DNA of 64,000 nucleotides from Pseudoalteromonas piscicida (GCF_002744175.1 NZ_NKHF01000062.1:124001-188000), one strand, 5' to 3'. Shown: positions 51,998 to 61,568, counted from the stretch's first letter. The notes: a model not told the origin generated them from the sequence alone. A program made the numbers and translations.

Positions 51998-52966
51998 TTA
52001 GTCGTCTAGCTTAACGGTGCCTGCTATTTTATCTATGCTCACAGCACCGGAGCCTGAGTCAGTAATAGTGAGAGAGCCCGCTTTTACGACACGAATGTTG
52101 CCAGAACCATCGTCAATTTGAACATGCCCAATGACGTTTTCGATATCGGTATTGCCAGAGCCATCAACGATAGAAACGTTGCCTTTAGCGTCACGCACTC
52201 GAATATTACCAGATTCATCATTAATCTTGACGTTGTTGCCACCCTCAATGACCATTGAGCCCGAACCATCTTGGATATTGGCATTACCACTAAAGTTGCG
52301 AACGGTAAGATCGCCAGATTCATCTTCAATATCGATATCACTGCCACCGGTGACATAAATATTTCCGGAGCCATCATCGAGGGTTAGCGATGTGGTAAGA
52401 CCGTTGATGGTGATATCACCAGACCCATCATCAATAATAAGTGTATGCGCGTTGCTGATATGGATATTACCACTACCATCATCAATTTCTGCATCTTGAA
52501 TATCTTCAAGCGTGATGTTCCCAGAGCCATCATCGAATTTAATCAGCCCCTGAATGTTCTTAATTGTCACATCGCCTGAGCTGTCATCCAGTGTGAGTGC
52601 AAGCTCACTTGGCATAGTAATCGTTAAATCGATCCTTGGGCTACTGTCACGATACCATTGCACGCCTGAGCTGGTATCTGCCTCTGCCACGAGTAATGCT
52701 GTGCTTCCTGACTTCTTAAGGGAAAGCGCATAATCTTCAGATTCTGTGGTTAACACGACCGCTTCAACTTGGATATCTTGCTGGTTATCTTTACCGCGGA
52801 TATGAATGTTGCCTGAGGTGGTATTTGCATCCAGTTTGCTGATGTCTGCGGCATTCAGCTGCAGAGACTTATGGAGTGTTTTTGTTGCTGCTGCACTAGG
52901 GGAGATATGCACAACGCAGCCTGACAATACACTGAGCGCCACTAGGCTGGTGATGAGTTTTTTCAT
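51998..52966 (-). CDS. DUF4097-type beta-repeat lipoprotein
   Basis: A 322-residue lipoprotein (LSGC, Cys17). From residue ~110 on, about ten units of 18-20 residues carry DDGSGNI-type turns (DDSSGDVTI, DDGSGNITL, DDGSGNIHI, EDESGDLTV, NDESGNIRV and so on), forming a right-handed beta-helix. The repeated acidic DGSG turns suggest calcium binding. DUF4097 proteins are envelope-associated, of unknown role. The repeats are also near-identical at the DNA level, a likely source of length variation. Confidence 0.85.
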   Translation of the reverse strand: MKKLITSLVALSVLSGCVVHISPSAAATKTLHKSLQLNAADISKLDANTTSGNIHIRGKDNQQDIQVEAVVLTTESEDYALSLKKSGSTALLVAEADTSSGVQWYRDSSPRIDLTITMPSELALTLDDSSGDVTIKNIQGLIKFDDGSGNITLEDIQDAEIDDGSGNIHISNAHTLIIDDGSGDITINGLTTSLTLDDGSGNIYVTGGSDIDIEDESGDLTVRNFSGNANIQDGSGSMVIEGGNNVKINDESGNIRVRDAKGNVSIVDGSGNTDIENVIGHVQIDDGSGNIRVVKAGSLTITDSGSGAVSIDKIAGTVKLDD

Positions 52967-53198
52967 TATTGTAGTTTCCGTAGTAATGATGTCATGAGGT
53001 TACCATTCAGCAATAGTTATACCAGATTAAATTGTATTTAGAATCAATGAATTAAAAATATATTAAGCTAGGCTCTGGTCAAAACCACTAACCTGATTGG
53101 TGAGCAAGGCCAAAAAGTGGTCGTACTATTTTTGTCATTTGCTTGTAAATTCGCCCCCTTACACTGGGTTGAAGACTTGTTTATGTTGCGGATGTCCA

Positions 53199-53981
53199 AT
53201 GAATGAAGCGAAAAACGCTGCAAAACTACTCGTAGTAAACCCAACCCCATTTCTTGACAGTCATTGCAAGCCAGATGCCGCAATATTCTTAGGTGTTGGG
53301 AGTGCAGCAAGTGCGGTAAATTTAGGGTGCTCGTCTTGTGTTTTAACCAGCAAAGGTTTGCCTTGGTTGCTGATAGATTGCGGCTTTGACACGGTATCAC
53401 GTTACCAACAGCACTTTGCATCATTGCCAGATGCGGTGTTTATTACTCACCTTCATTATGATCATGTTGGTGGGTTAGAGCAGTTGTATTTTCAAGCCGC
53501 GTTGAGCCAACATCAAATTACCCTTTACGCTCCAGCAGAGCTTATTGTAGGGTTATGTAATATTCTCGCTTATACCGGGCTGAGCGAAGGAAACTGTGGG
53601 GTATGGCAAGTTTTTAGGCTGTTCCCAGTCAGCGATAGTTTTATGCATCGCGGTCAAAGGTTGTATAGTTACCCTGTACGCCATCATGCACCACGTAGCG
53701 CATTTTCGCTGCACCTTCCTGGTATCGTGTTTTATAGTGGTGATACCAAAGCGATCCCTGAAATTTTACATCACCGTGTTTGTAATGGTGAAATGATATT
53801 CCATGACTGTAATCTTAGTGGTAATCCAAGCCATTGTGGTTTAAATGAGCTTAAAACAAGTTATCGCGCTGACTTGCACAAGTTTATTAGAGTCTATCAT
53901 TACCAACATAAAAGTGATGTAACGGCATTTGCAGCTGCAGATATTCAAGCTGTTGTCGCTGAACAGGTCATAGCGCTCTAG
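53199..53981 (+). CDS. MBL-fold metal-dependent hydrolase
   Basis: A 260-residue metallo-beta-lactamase fold hydrolase with the zinc block THLHYDHVGG (HxHxDH), a later SYPVRHHAPRSAFSL and YSGDTKAIP, then HDCNLSG, the ribonuclease-Z-like pattern. The most likely start is ATG 53199; the longer frame from TTG 53097 has no ribosome site and a Cys-rich non-conserved head. Substrate unknown. Confidence 0.78.
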   Translation: MNEAKNAAKLLVVNPTPFLDSHCKPDAAIFLGVGSAASAVNLGCSSCVLTSKGLPWLLIDCGFDTVSRYQQHFASLPDAVFITHLHYDHVGGLEQLYFQAALSQHQITLYAPAELIVGLCNILAYTGLSEGNCGVWQVFRLFPVSDSFMHRGQRLYSYPVRHHAPRSAFSLHLPGIVFYSGDTKAIPEILHHRVCNGEMIFHDCNLSGNPSHCGLNELKTSYRADLHKFIRVYHYQHKSDVTAFAAADIQAVVAEQVIAL

Positions 53982-54042
53982 CGTTAGTATGACGCCAACA
54001 TGCCTAATACTTGCTCATCTTGAGGGAGTACGTAAAACGCTA

Positions 54043-54245
54043 ACTAACCTGAGGTTTGGATAAGAAATGAGCTAACTCATTGTTTTTAAGTTCACATTAA
54101 CTAATTTTCTTGTCTAGCCAGAGAGTTTTGGGGATAACTAGGCGAATTTACGCACCAATAGCTGGCTATTGGAAGTGAATTCAACGCCGTTAGCGCTAAA
54201 ACTGGCTGCTAGAAAGGCATTAGTTATCCGAAGCTCAGGTTAACT
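54043..54245 (+). repeat. MITE-like element, TTAACCTGAG family (copy A)
   Basis: A ~200-base element bounded by inverted ends: CTAACCTGAGGTTTGGATAA on the left and TTATCCGAAGCTCAGGTTAA on the right. It contains an internal hairpin CAATAGCTGGCTATTGG and the shared core TTAGCGCTAAAACTGGCTGC. No ORF. It lies between the MBL and Hpt genes. Related copies: 14405-14632, 57627-57712 and remnants at 39130-39243. Confidence 0.72.
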
Positions 54246-54362
54246 ACGTTAAAAACTATCCCTAAGTCGCACAACTTTTGCTTTGCCGATATAGATATAG
54301 GTATCTTGCCGTGGGCAGGGGCGGAGTTGTCGGTGAGGTTTTTTCACCTCAAAATAGCTCGC
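54246..54362. other. Repeat tail beside copy A
   Basis: About 115 bases, the part at 54280-54355 resembling the stretch at 12808-12890 (GGTATCTTGCCGTGGGCAGG / CCTCAAAATAG). Ends in a TGAGGT/ACCTCA hairpin close to the Hpt gene. Confidence 0.45.
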
Positions 54363-54725
54363 TCAATTAAGTAAATTGCTGTGAGAAGAGAGGTAAGTTT
54401 TTAACTCTCGCACGAATTCGCTGCCAATTTCGTGGTGTATGGCTTTTATATTTTCAGCACATGCACTGGCGTTGTGATCAAGAGCTGAATATTCAAGTGC
54501 TTGTAAATGCTCTGCCAACACCTCGGCGCCCACCGCTTTGGCGGAGGTTTTAAGGTAATGGGCTTCGTCTTTTAACGCTTGAAACTGACCCGCTTGATAC
54601 GCGGCTTTAATGTTTGCACAGCTTGATTTGGATTGTATCAAAAAGTCGGTATAGAACTTTTTAGCGGTGGCAAAATCATCACCAATCAAATCAATAAGCA
54701 CTTGTGGGTTGAGCGTTTTAGTCAT
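54363..54725 (-). CDS. Hpt (histidine phosphotransfer) domain protein
   Basis: A 120-residue phosphotransfer protein. The phospho-acceptor is H56 in DEAHYLKTSAKAVGAE, the standard Hpt signature. ATG 54725 overlaps the TGA of the hybrid kinase (ATGA), so the two are translated together. The kinase itself lacks an Hpt domain, so this protein completes its relay. Confidence 0.88.
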   Translation of the reverse strand: MTKTLNPQVLIDLIGDDFATAKKFYTDFLIQSKSSCANIKAAYQAGQFQALKDEAHYLKTSAKAVGAEVLAEHLQALEYSALDHNASACAENIKAIHHEIGSEFVRELKTYLSSHSNLLN

Positions 54726-57469
54726 TGCGTAAAGTCCAAGTTTAGCCATTTGCCTAAGGTGTTTTTAAGCTCTTCTAGTCTAACGGGTTTGCTTACGTAG
54801 TCGTTCATACCGCTATCTAGACATAACGCTTTATCTCCTTTCATTGCGGCTCCTGTAACTGCAACAATGGGAATGGCGCTTAACGCTTTACTAGATTCAA
54901 ACGAGCGAATTAATTTAGTCAATTCATAGCCATCGATTTCGGGCATATGGCAGTCGGTAAGTAGTAGCTGATACTGCTGTTGTTTAAACATCTCTAGTGC
55001 TTCTTTACCATTGTTTGCAATGTCGCAAGAAATCCCGAGTCTTGAAAGTTGTTTTACCAGAAGTTTTTGGTTAAATGGATTGTCTTCTGCAAGCAAGATA
55101 TGTTGCTCACCAGTTTTAACCGTATTGTCTTTAACTTGGTGCTCTGAGTCTTGGTTGAGAGATAAAAGCGCATCGAGTTCGCTCAGATCGTCTAGTTTAC
55201 CTAACTCTGGTGCCTTATCTTGTTGGCTTGAGCGTTGTAGCTTTGCGAGTAACTGGCTAACAGAGTACTGGGTTTGCGGGGCTAACGGTTTAGGCTTTTG
55301 AGTGTCCCATACGCGACTGTCAGTGGTGTCAAGGATACACTCATCAGCAAAGCGTAACTCAGGGAGTGTTGCCTTAGTCAGGGTTGTTTTCACGCTATCT
55401 TGTTCAGTGAACACTCGGATGACAGCTGCGCTTTCTGTTTCAGTTATCTCTTCCAAAGAATCTATCACTGTCAGTGTTTTACTGAGATGAGTGCACGCGT
55501 TATATAGCTGCTTAAGCGTTGTCTTGCTTTGCCATGGATTGTCGCAAACCCAGTATAGTGTGTTGAAGAGAATGTTTGGGGTTTGTTGTGTCCTTGGACG
55601 CCAAATAGGAATGGTAATAGTAAAGGCAGAGCCTTCTCCTAAGTTACTTTTCAATGATACTTTACCGCCCATTAAATCGATGAGTTTGCCACAGATAGCT
55701 AGTCCCAACCCGGTGCCTCCATATCTTCTGGTGATTGAACGCTCGGCTTGTGTAAAGGGGGTGAACAGTTTCTTTTGTACATCTGGCGCAATGCCTATGC
55801 CGTTGTCTTTAATTTTAAAAATAAGGTGAGATAAGGCAACGCCTTCACAATGCCAATGGACATTAATATTAACCTCAGCGCCCCCTTGGCGGTCGGGGAC
55901 ACTAAATTTGATGGCATTGCTGACGACATTAAATATGATTTGTCTGACGCGCTTTTCATCGCCAATCACTTCCAAGGGAAGTGCAGCATCCTCAAATACG
56001 GTCAGTTTTACTGACTTCTCTTTGGCATGGGCTGCGAATGTTTTGAGGATGTTATTCAGCATTTCAGAGGGAGAGAAGGGGTAGCTTTCGAGCTCCATTT
56101 TGCCCTGTTCCACTTTTGCCAAATCTAAAATATCATTCAGTATCGAGACTAAATTGTTTGCAGAAATTGATGCTGTTTCTAGTAACTCGCGATTATCTTC
56201 ATCAAGCTCAGACAGTGCCATCAAGTCTAACGAGCCAATAATGCCATTCATTGGCGTTCTGAGCTCATGGCTCATCATAGATAAAAAGTCGGACTTGGTG
56301 CGATTCGCCTGTTCCGCTTTAATGATAGCAGATTCTAGGTCAGCAGTGCGCTCCGCAACTCGCTGCTCTAGTTCTTGATTGATATGCTGCAGTTTTTTCT
56401 GAGCGATATATACGTCTGTTTGATCAATTACAACGCCATCAATGCGAGACGGTTTACCTTGGTCATCAAGCCCTACAACGCCTTTAGCGTACACCACGAC
56501 AATGTCTTTATCATTTAATAAACCTCGATAGCGTTGTTCAAAGATCTCTCCGCTGCTGAGTGACGCTTCAAGTGCCTGAACTACCCGTTGTCTGTCATCA
56601 GGGTGTAGCCTGAGTTCCCACTGGTGTAAATTGCCGATATCATCATCAGACAGTTTGAAAATTTGGTTGGCTTGATTGTCCCAGTTCCAAATCCATTGTT
56701 GTGCAACACGTATAGCGCGCCAAGTGCCAATCTTTCCGGCTTGCATTGCCAGCTCTTTACTCTCTTCAGCATCATGTAAGGCAACGAGCATATCTTTTTC
56801 GTGTGTACAGTCAGCTAAGATCCCATACACACTATGAGTGCGAATACAGTACTTAACCTGTTCTCCTTTAAGTTCAAACCAATGAATTGACCCTCTTACC
56901 TCAAGTCTAAATTCAAAATGCAGCATGAGCCCGAGCTCGATATGATGGGCCAAGAGTTCTGCAAATAACGGTTGATCTTCGTGATAAATCATACTTTTTA
57001 GGGTTTCCCAATCAAGCTCTGCTGAAGCGGGCAAACCAATCAAAGATTTAAATTTGGGAGAGAAGTATGCGGATTTATTCGCTAGGTCGTAACACCATAC
57101 GCCAAGGTTGGCACTATTCACTGCATGCCTCAAGATACGAGTTTGTTCGTCTTCCAAGGGATTCTGACAGTAGTAAGCTGAGAGTTCAGCGACATGCACA
57201 AAGATTTCATTACTTTCTACATCATAAAAAGAGAGTAAAAACTGGATGTTTGGCGCAGTTCTCAGTGATACCTGCACTAACGATCCATCTGCAATTGACT
57301 TTTGCTGTTCCTCAACACAGTGAGGGAACAGAAACAAGTCATCTAAGTGTTGGCCAATAACAGTATTCGTGGCCTTTAATAGCTTTTCTGCCACGGCTGT
57401 GGTGTGGCTGACACTCCAGTCTGAAGATACAACCAAAATTGGCATACTGTCTTTTAACGCTGTTAGCAT
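54722..57469 (-). CDS. Cytoplasmic hybrid sensor histidine kinase (PAS-PAS-HK-REC)
   Basis: A 915-residue soluble phosphorelay kinase: two or three PAS-like domains (~1-100, ~105-220 and ~235-350), coiled coil, HisKA with H401 in MMSHELRTPMNG, HATPase (NVVSNAIKF, DNGIGIAPD, YGGTGLGLAICGKL) and a receiver (~785-905) with D839 in LLTDCHMPEIDGY. A degenerate receiver-like stretch separates HATPase and receiver. No membrane segment. Followed with ATGA overlap by the Hpt gene. Input and final response regulator are unknown. Confidence 0.9.
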   Translation of the reverse strand: MLTALKDSMPILVVSSDWSVSHTTAVAEKLLKATNTVIGQHLDDLFLFPHCVEEQQKSIADGSLVQVSLRTAPNIQFLLSFYDVESNEIFVHVAELSAYYCQNPLEDEQTRILRHAVNSANLGVWCYDLANKSAYFSPKFKSLIGLPASAELDWETLKSMIYHEDQPLFAELLAHHIELGLMLHFEFRLEVRGSIHWFELKGEQVKYCIRTHSVYGILADCTHEKDMLVALHDAEESKELAMQAGKIGTWRAIRVAQQWIWNWDNQANQIFKLSDDDIGNLHQWELRLHPDDRQRVVQALEASLSSGEIFEQRYRGLLNDKDIVVVYAKGVVGLDDQGKPSRIDGVVIDQTDVYIAQKKLQHINQELEQRVAERTADLESAIIKAEQANRTKSDFLSMMSHELRTPMNGIIGSLDLMALSELDEDNRELLETASISANNLVSILNDILDLAKVEQGKMELESYPFSPSEMLNNILKTFAAHAKEKSVKLTVFEDAALPLEVIGDEKRVRQIIFNVVSNAIKFSVPDRQGGAEVNINVHWHCEGVALSHLIFKIKDNGIGIAPDVQKKLFTPFTQAERSITRRYGGTGLGLAICGKLIDLMGGKVSLKSNLGEGSAFTITIPIWRPRTQQTPNILFNTLYWVCDNPWQSKTTLKQLYNACTHLSKTLTVIDSLEEITETESAAVIRVFTEQDSVKTTLTKATLPELRFADECILDTTDSRVWDTQKPKPLAPQTQYSVSQLLAKLQRSSQQDKAPELGKLDDLSELDALLSLNQDSEHQVKDNTVKTGEQHILLAEDNPFNQKLLVKQLSRLGISCDIANNGKEALEMFKQQQYQLLLTDCHMPEIDGYELTKLIRSFESSKALSAIPIVAVTGAAMKGDKALCLDSGMNDYVSKPVRLEELKNTLGKWLNLDFTQ

Positions 57470-57922
57470 TATGACCCTCCTAAGCTCTCATAAAATAATA
57501 TAGCAGCTTGTTAGTCGCTTGCTGTATTTATGAACAATCAAATGCCTATAACGGTATGTTTATGTCTTGGTGGGATGTACACGAGTGTCTTTATGAAGTC
57601 AGGTAATAGAGTGGGGTCATTATTATTTAACCTGAGGTTTGGATAAGGAATGAGCTAACACCTTGTTTTTAAGATCACATTAAATTATTTATTAATCTAG
57701 CCAGAGAGTCGAAAGTGATTATGCGTCAGATGCGTATTCCTGAATAAGGATCAGAGCATTATTATATTTTTAGTAATCCTTTTTTATGTTTTTATGCTTT
57801 CCTAGTAGCACTAAAAGCATAGATGTGATAAAAAGTAATCAAATTTAACGAAGAGTGAGCTGGCTTTTCGTTAAAAAGGATTGGTTTTTAGGGAAGACAA
57901 ATTAATATCAATAGGTTTGTTT
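57470..57922. other. Intergenic with partial repeat (copy B)
   Basis: About 450 bases. 57627-57712 (TTTAACCTGAGGTTTGGATA through TCTAGCCAGAGAG) is a truncated copy of the left half of the element at 54043. The rest is AT-rich without a clear gene except the possible 50-codon frame that starts at 57923. Confidence 0.55.
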
Positions 57923-58075
57923 ATGCCCCACAGAGTATCGCACCCAAGTTCACATACATCGCTGCCACTTGTATTGGTATTGACCGTGTTGTTGTTCATA
58001 CTCACCCTGTTGAGTTTTCCGAGTAACGGCGATGAACCAGTTGTTGCTATTGCCAAAGTGCAAAATAAGCAATAA
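57923..58075 (+). CDS. Possible small single-span membrane peptide
   Basis: A 50-residue frame from ATG 57923 with one hydrophobic segment (LPLVLVLTVLLFILTLL). The ribosome site is weak (ATAGG), and no homologous family is recognised. Tentative. Confidence 0.35.
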   Translation: MPHRVSHPSSHTSLPLVLVLTVLLFILTLLSFPSNGDEPVVAIAKVQNKQ

Positions 58076-58360
58076 GCCAACTTTGTATTTTATCGAAGCG
58101 CAAATGATAAATTCTCACTGATTGTAAAACTCGTAATCTTACAAGTGTGACTGGCTTAGTCTTTTGTTAATTAAAACATGGGCTTACTTATACACTCTCC
58201 CCGCTATGCCTTTTAGACCCTACACTTTGTCTTTCTTTTTAGCGCTATAATTTGCTTATTATTTCTAACTCGGTATAGTTTGACGTCGGCCAGAGTATAT
58301 AAAAATATTGTCCACTTTTTGGACATTAAATAAGAGTTGGCTTAGTTCTCAGAGGCAGGT
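58076..58360. other. Intergenic upstream of GNAT
   Basis: Just under 300 bases of AT-rich DNA; it contains the promoter of the GNAT gene but no recognisable element. Confidence 0.4.
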
Positions 58361-58822
58361 ATGCAATTAATTCAGTTAAAGTCAGATGACCCACAAGTAG
58401 TGGCAGTGTTTTCTGAAATAGATAAGCTAATGAATAGCTTATATCCGATCGCTAGTGCGCAATCTTTATCAATTGAGGAAATTAACCAACCTAACGTCTA
58501 TGCTGTTGGATTAAAAAATGATGATGGGATTGTGGCATGTGGTGCGATTGTAAAGCAGTTTGATAAAACGCTATATGGCGAGATCAAGCGGCTTTATGTA
58601 AAACCGAGTTACCGAGGTAAGGGATTGTCAAAACGGATCATGCAAATTTTACTTCACTATGCAGGTGAAGCGCAAATTCCTTTAATACGCCTTGAAACAG
58701 GCTCTAAACAAACCAACGCCATTAGCTTATATGAAAGCCTTGGTTTTGAACGCTGTGAGCGTTTTGGTATGTATCGCGATAATCCTTTGAGTGTTTTCAT
58801 GTCTCTTTCACTAAGTGCATAA
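58361..58822 (+). CDS. GNAT family N-acetyltransferase
   Basis: A 153-residue GNAT. The acetyl-CoA loop is VKPSYRGKGLSKRIMQ (R-x-x-G-x-G/A pattern) with a following ETGSKQTNAISLYESLGFE motif B. AGAGGCAG precedes the ATG. Substrate unknown. Confidence 0.85.
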   Translation: MQLIQLKSDDPQVVAVFSEIDKLMNSLYPIASAQSLSIEEINQPNVYAVGLKNDDGIVACGAIVKQFDKTLYGEIKRLYVKPSYRGKGLSKRIMQILLHYAGEAQIPLIRLETGSKQTNAISLYESLGFERCERFGMYRDNPLSVFMSLSLSA

Positions 58823-58976
58823 GTAAAGACGCATTCCTAAAATAGGTATAATGCCGACCAGTACGAATGCCACACTTACCAATCACAGTAGTGTTGCCTA
58901 GTTATGTACTACAGAGCTGCGCTGTTCTTCATCGGCTTACTTAATGCTGTGTTTATACTCGCAGCTAACGGTTGCT

Positions 58977-59202
58977 AGGGCCTATTGATCTCTCAAGTTT
59001 GTTTTTGCAGCCGTTTGATTGCCATTTATACAAGGTAAAGCTTGTGTAGCATAGTTATGCTACGTGAGTCAGGGTATAAAGACTTTGTGCTCCTGCAAGG
59101 TCACCTTACCCTACATCCTTGTAGGGCAACACAGTAGAAATGCCAATCAAGCGCTGCCCTCAGGAGAACAAAAGTCAAACAGCAAAGGTCAACAGGCTCT
59201 AG
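58977..59202. repeat. MITE-like element with CTAG inverted ends
   Basis: A 226-base element whose ends, CTAGGGCCTATTGATCT and (complement of the right end) CTAGAGCCTGTTGACCT, are imperfect inverted repeats extending about 60 bases inward (shared TTGATTG-CATTT). Inside are two strong hairpins: GTAGCATA/TATGCTAC at 59046-59063 and CCCTACA/TGTAGGG at 59109-59126. No ORF. Lies between the GNAT and S9A genes. Confidence 0.75.
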
Positions 59203-59234
59203 TGACCTGTAAAAGTAAGTAGCGAAGTTTTTGG

Positions 59235-61379
59235 CTACTTAAGAGCGGTAACGCCCATATTGTATAGCATAAAGCCATAAATATCGGCGTATTGCTCTAT
59301 GGTCTTGCTGATAGGCGTTCCCGCACCATGTCCCGCATTTGTTTCAATTCGGATAAGCGTAGGGTTGTCGCCGTTATGCTTACTTTGTAATTCGGCTGCA
59401 AATTTATATGAATGTGCCGGTACAACACGATCATCATGGTCGCCCGTAGTTATCAGTGTCGCTGGATAATTTACGCCAGATTTAACATTGTGTACGGGCG
59501 AGTAAGCTTTAAGGTATTCGAACATCGCTTTGCTGTCTTGCGCAGTGCCATAATCATAAGCCCATCCAGCACCTGCGGTGAAAGTGTGGTATCGCAACAT
59601 ATCTAGTACACCAACAGCGGGTACAGCAACTTTGAACAAATCCGGACGCTGTAACATCGTCGCACCGACCAACAATCCTCCGTTAGAACCTCCATTGATG
59701 GCAAGCTTTTCACTGGATGTGTAGCTTTTTGACACCAAGTATTCACCTGCTGCAATAAAGTCATCAAATACATTTTGTTTTTGCATTTGAGTTCCTGCTT
59801 TGTGCCAGTTCTTACCGTATTCACCACCACCACGTAGATTGGCGACTGCATATACGCCACCAAGTTCTAACCATGCGGCTCTTGTGGGACTGAAGTAAGG
59901 CGTGAGGCTGGCGTTGAATCCGCCATAACCATATAAAATGGTTGGATTGCTGCCATCCAGCTTAAGCCCTTTTTTATGGGTTATCGTCATCGGTACCCGC
60001 GTACCATCTTTTGACTTGTAGAATACTTGTTTTGAGACATAGGCGTCAGAATCAAAGTCTACTTTGTCAGCGTTATGTAATTCACTAGTGCCAGACTTGG
60101 GGTGATAAGCAAAAATAGATTTTGGGGTTTTATAGTTGGTGAACGAGTAATACAGCACGTCGTCTTTTTCTTCGCCACTAAAACCGCTCACGCTTCCAAC
60201 ACCCGGAAGTGAGATATCTCGAACTAGCTTGCCATTAAAGTCGTACTGCTTAACGAGTGAAATGGCATCTTTCATGTACGTGGCAAACAGGAAGCCCGCT
60301 CCAGTCGATACAGACAAGACGTTTTCAGTTTCTGGGATCACATCTTGCCAGTACTCAGGCTGGGGATGTTTTGCATTTACTTTGACCACGCGGCGGTTTG
60401 GAGCTTGTAAATTGGTGCTCAGGAATAAAGTGTCGCCTTCACTGTGGATCACATTGGTGTCTGAGTGAGTATGCGCCAATACGGTGATCCAATCACTATT
60501 AGGGTTGCTTAACTCACGAATAAATAGCTTGTTACCCGAGGTTGAGACGGCAGCAGAAATCACCAAGTATTTTTTATCGTCGGTTACATTCGCATAGACA
60601 TAGCGGTGTTTTTGCGCGTCGGTTGCGCCGAACACCACTTTATCTTGTTGTTGTGTTGTGCCTATTTTGTGGTAGTAGACCTTGTGTTGATCCGTTTTAG
60701 CTGAGAGCTCGCTACCTTGAGGTTTATCATAGCTTGAGTAGTAAAACCCGTCGTTACCAAACCATGAAATATCACTAAACTTAACGTCAACTAAGGTTTC
60801 ACCGACTTGTGCTTTGGTTTCGGTATCTAATACGATGACTTTGCGCCAGTCGCTCCCTCCTTCTGAAATTTGGTAAGCCACAAGAGAAGCGTCTTTACTA
60901 AAACTTAAACCAGCAAGAGAAGTTGTGCCATCTTCACTCATTGTATTTGGATCCAAAAAGACTTCGGGTGCCTGTCCTTCCTTTTGACGATACAAGACAC
61001 TTTGATTTTGTAAGCCATTATTTTTATAGAAATAGGTATAGTTGCCGTGGGTAAAAGGTTGAGAAACGCGTTCGTAATCAAGCAGCTCAGTTAGTCGCTT
61101 TGCTATTTCTTGGCGATAAGGGATTTTTGATAAATAGGCTTGAGTTGTGGCATTTTGTGCCTTCACCCAACTTGCTGTTGCTGCACTTTTATCATCTTCA
61201 AGCCAGCGATAAGGATCAGCCACGTTAGTGCCAAAATAGTTATCTACAACATTACCTTTTGCCGTCGTCGGATACTTTAGCGATTGGCTCGCCATTGACT
61301 TTTCTTGAACCGAATTGTCGTTGCTTACACACCCTGTTAACGCAACTGCTATTGCCGCAGCCATAATACTTTTTATCAT
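59235..61379 (-). CDS. Prolyl oligopeptidase family serine peptidase (S9A), lipoprotein
   Basis: A 714-residue S9A peptidase. Signal LTGC lipobox (Cys17); N-terminal beta-propeller (~70-430); catalytic alpha/beta-hydrolase with GGSNGG (S565), DDRVVPAHS and NAGHGAG, giving the Ser-Asp-His triad of prolyl oligopeptidase. It cuts after Pro in short peptides, probably at the cell envelope. Codons 135-137 are the dispersed word GGACAGGCAC. Confidence 0.93.
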   Translation of the reverse strand: MIKSIMAAAIAVALTGCVSNDNSVQEKSMASQSLKYPTTAKGNVVDNYFGTNVADPYRWLEDDKSAATASWVKAQNATTQAYLSKIPYRQEIAKRLTELLDYERVSQPFTHGNYTYFYKNNGLQNQSVLYRQKEGQAPEVFLDPNTMSEDGTTSLAGLSFSKDASLVAYQISEGGSDWRKVIVLDTETKAQVGETLVDVKFSDISWFGNDGFYYSSYDKPQGSELSAKTDQHKVYYHKIGTTQQQDKVVFGATDAQKHRYVYANVTDDKKYLVISAAVSTSGNKLFIRELSNPNSDWITVLAHTHSDTNVIHSEGDTLFLSTNLQAPNRRVVKVNAKHPQPEYWQDVIPETENVLSVSTGAGFLFATYMKDAISLVKQYDFNGKLVRDISLPGVGSVSGFSGEEKDDVLYYSFTNYKTPKSIFAYHPKSGTSELHNADKVDFDSDAYVSKQVFYKSKDGTRVPMTITHKKGLKLDGSNPTILYGYGGFNASLTPYFSPTRAAWLELGGVYAVANLRGGGEYGKNWHKAGTQMQKQNVFDDFIAAGEYLVSKSYTSSEKLAINGGSNGGLLVGATMLQRPDLFKVAVPAVGVLDMLRYHTFTAGAGWAYDYGTAQDSKAMFEYLKAYSPVHNVKSGVNYPATLITTGDHDDRVVPAHSYKFAAELQSKHNGDNPTLIRIETNAGHGAGTPISKTIEQYADIYGFMLYNMGVTALK
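60968..60977 (-). repeat. Dispersed 10-mer GGACAGGCAC in S9A gene
   Basis: Exact on the sense strand, in frame as GGA-CAG-GCA, 36 kb from the cluster of others. Confidence 0.65.
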
Positions 61380-61568
61380 TACTACTTCCTCTGGTTTATC
61401 TCACGCTGCAATGTTGCCGTCCTTTATTGTTGCTAAGGTGGCTGGGAGCGTGAATTTTTTTATCTCATTCAAAGAATGGCTTGGGATTGTAGAGGTGAAA
61501 GTGGGTTTGTCCACAAAATATAGACAGACCCACCAGTAGAGGAGATTAATTCAGGTTGTATTAACTGA

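Noticed and set aside
57067-57360. Plus-strand frame within the second hybrid kinase
   Set aside because: Shadow of the kinase PAS region, no ribosome site.
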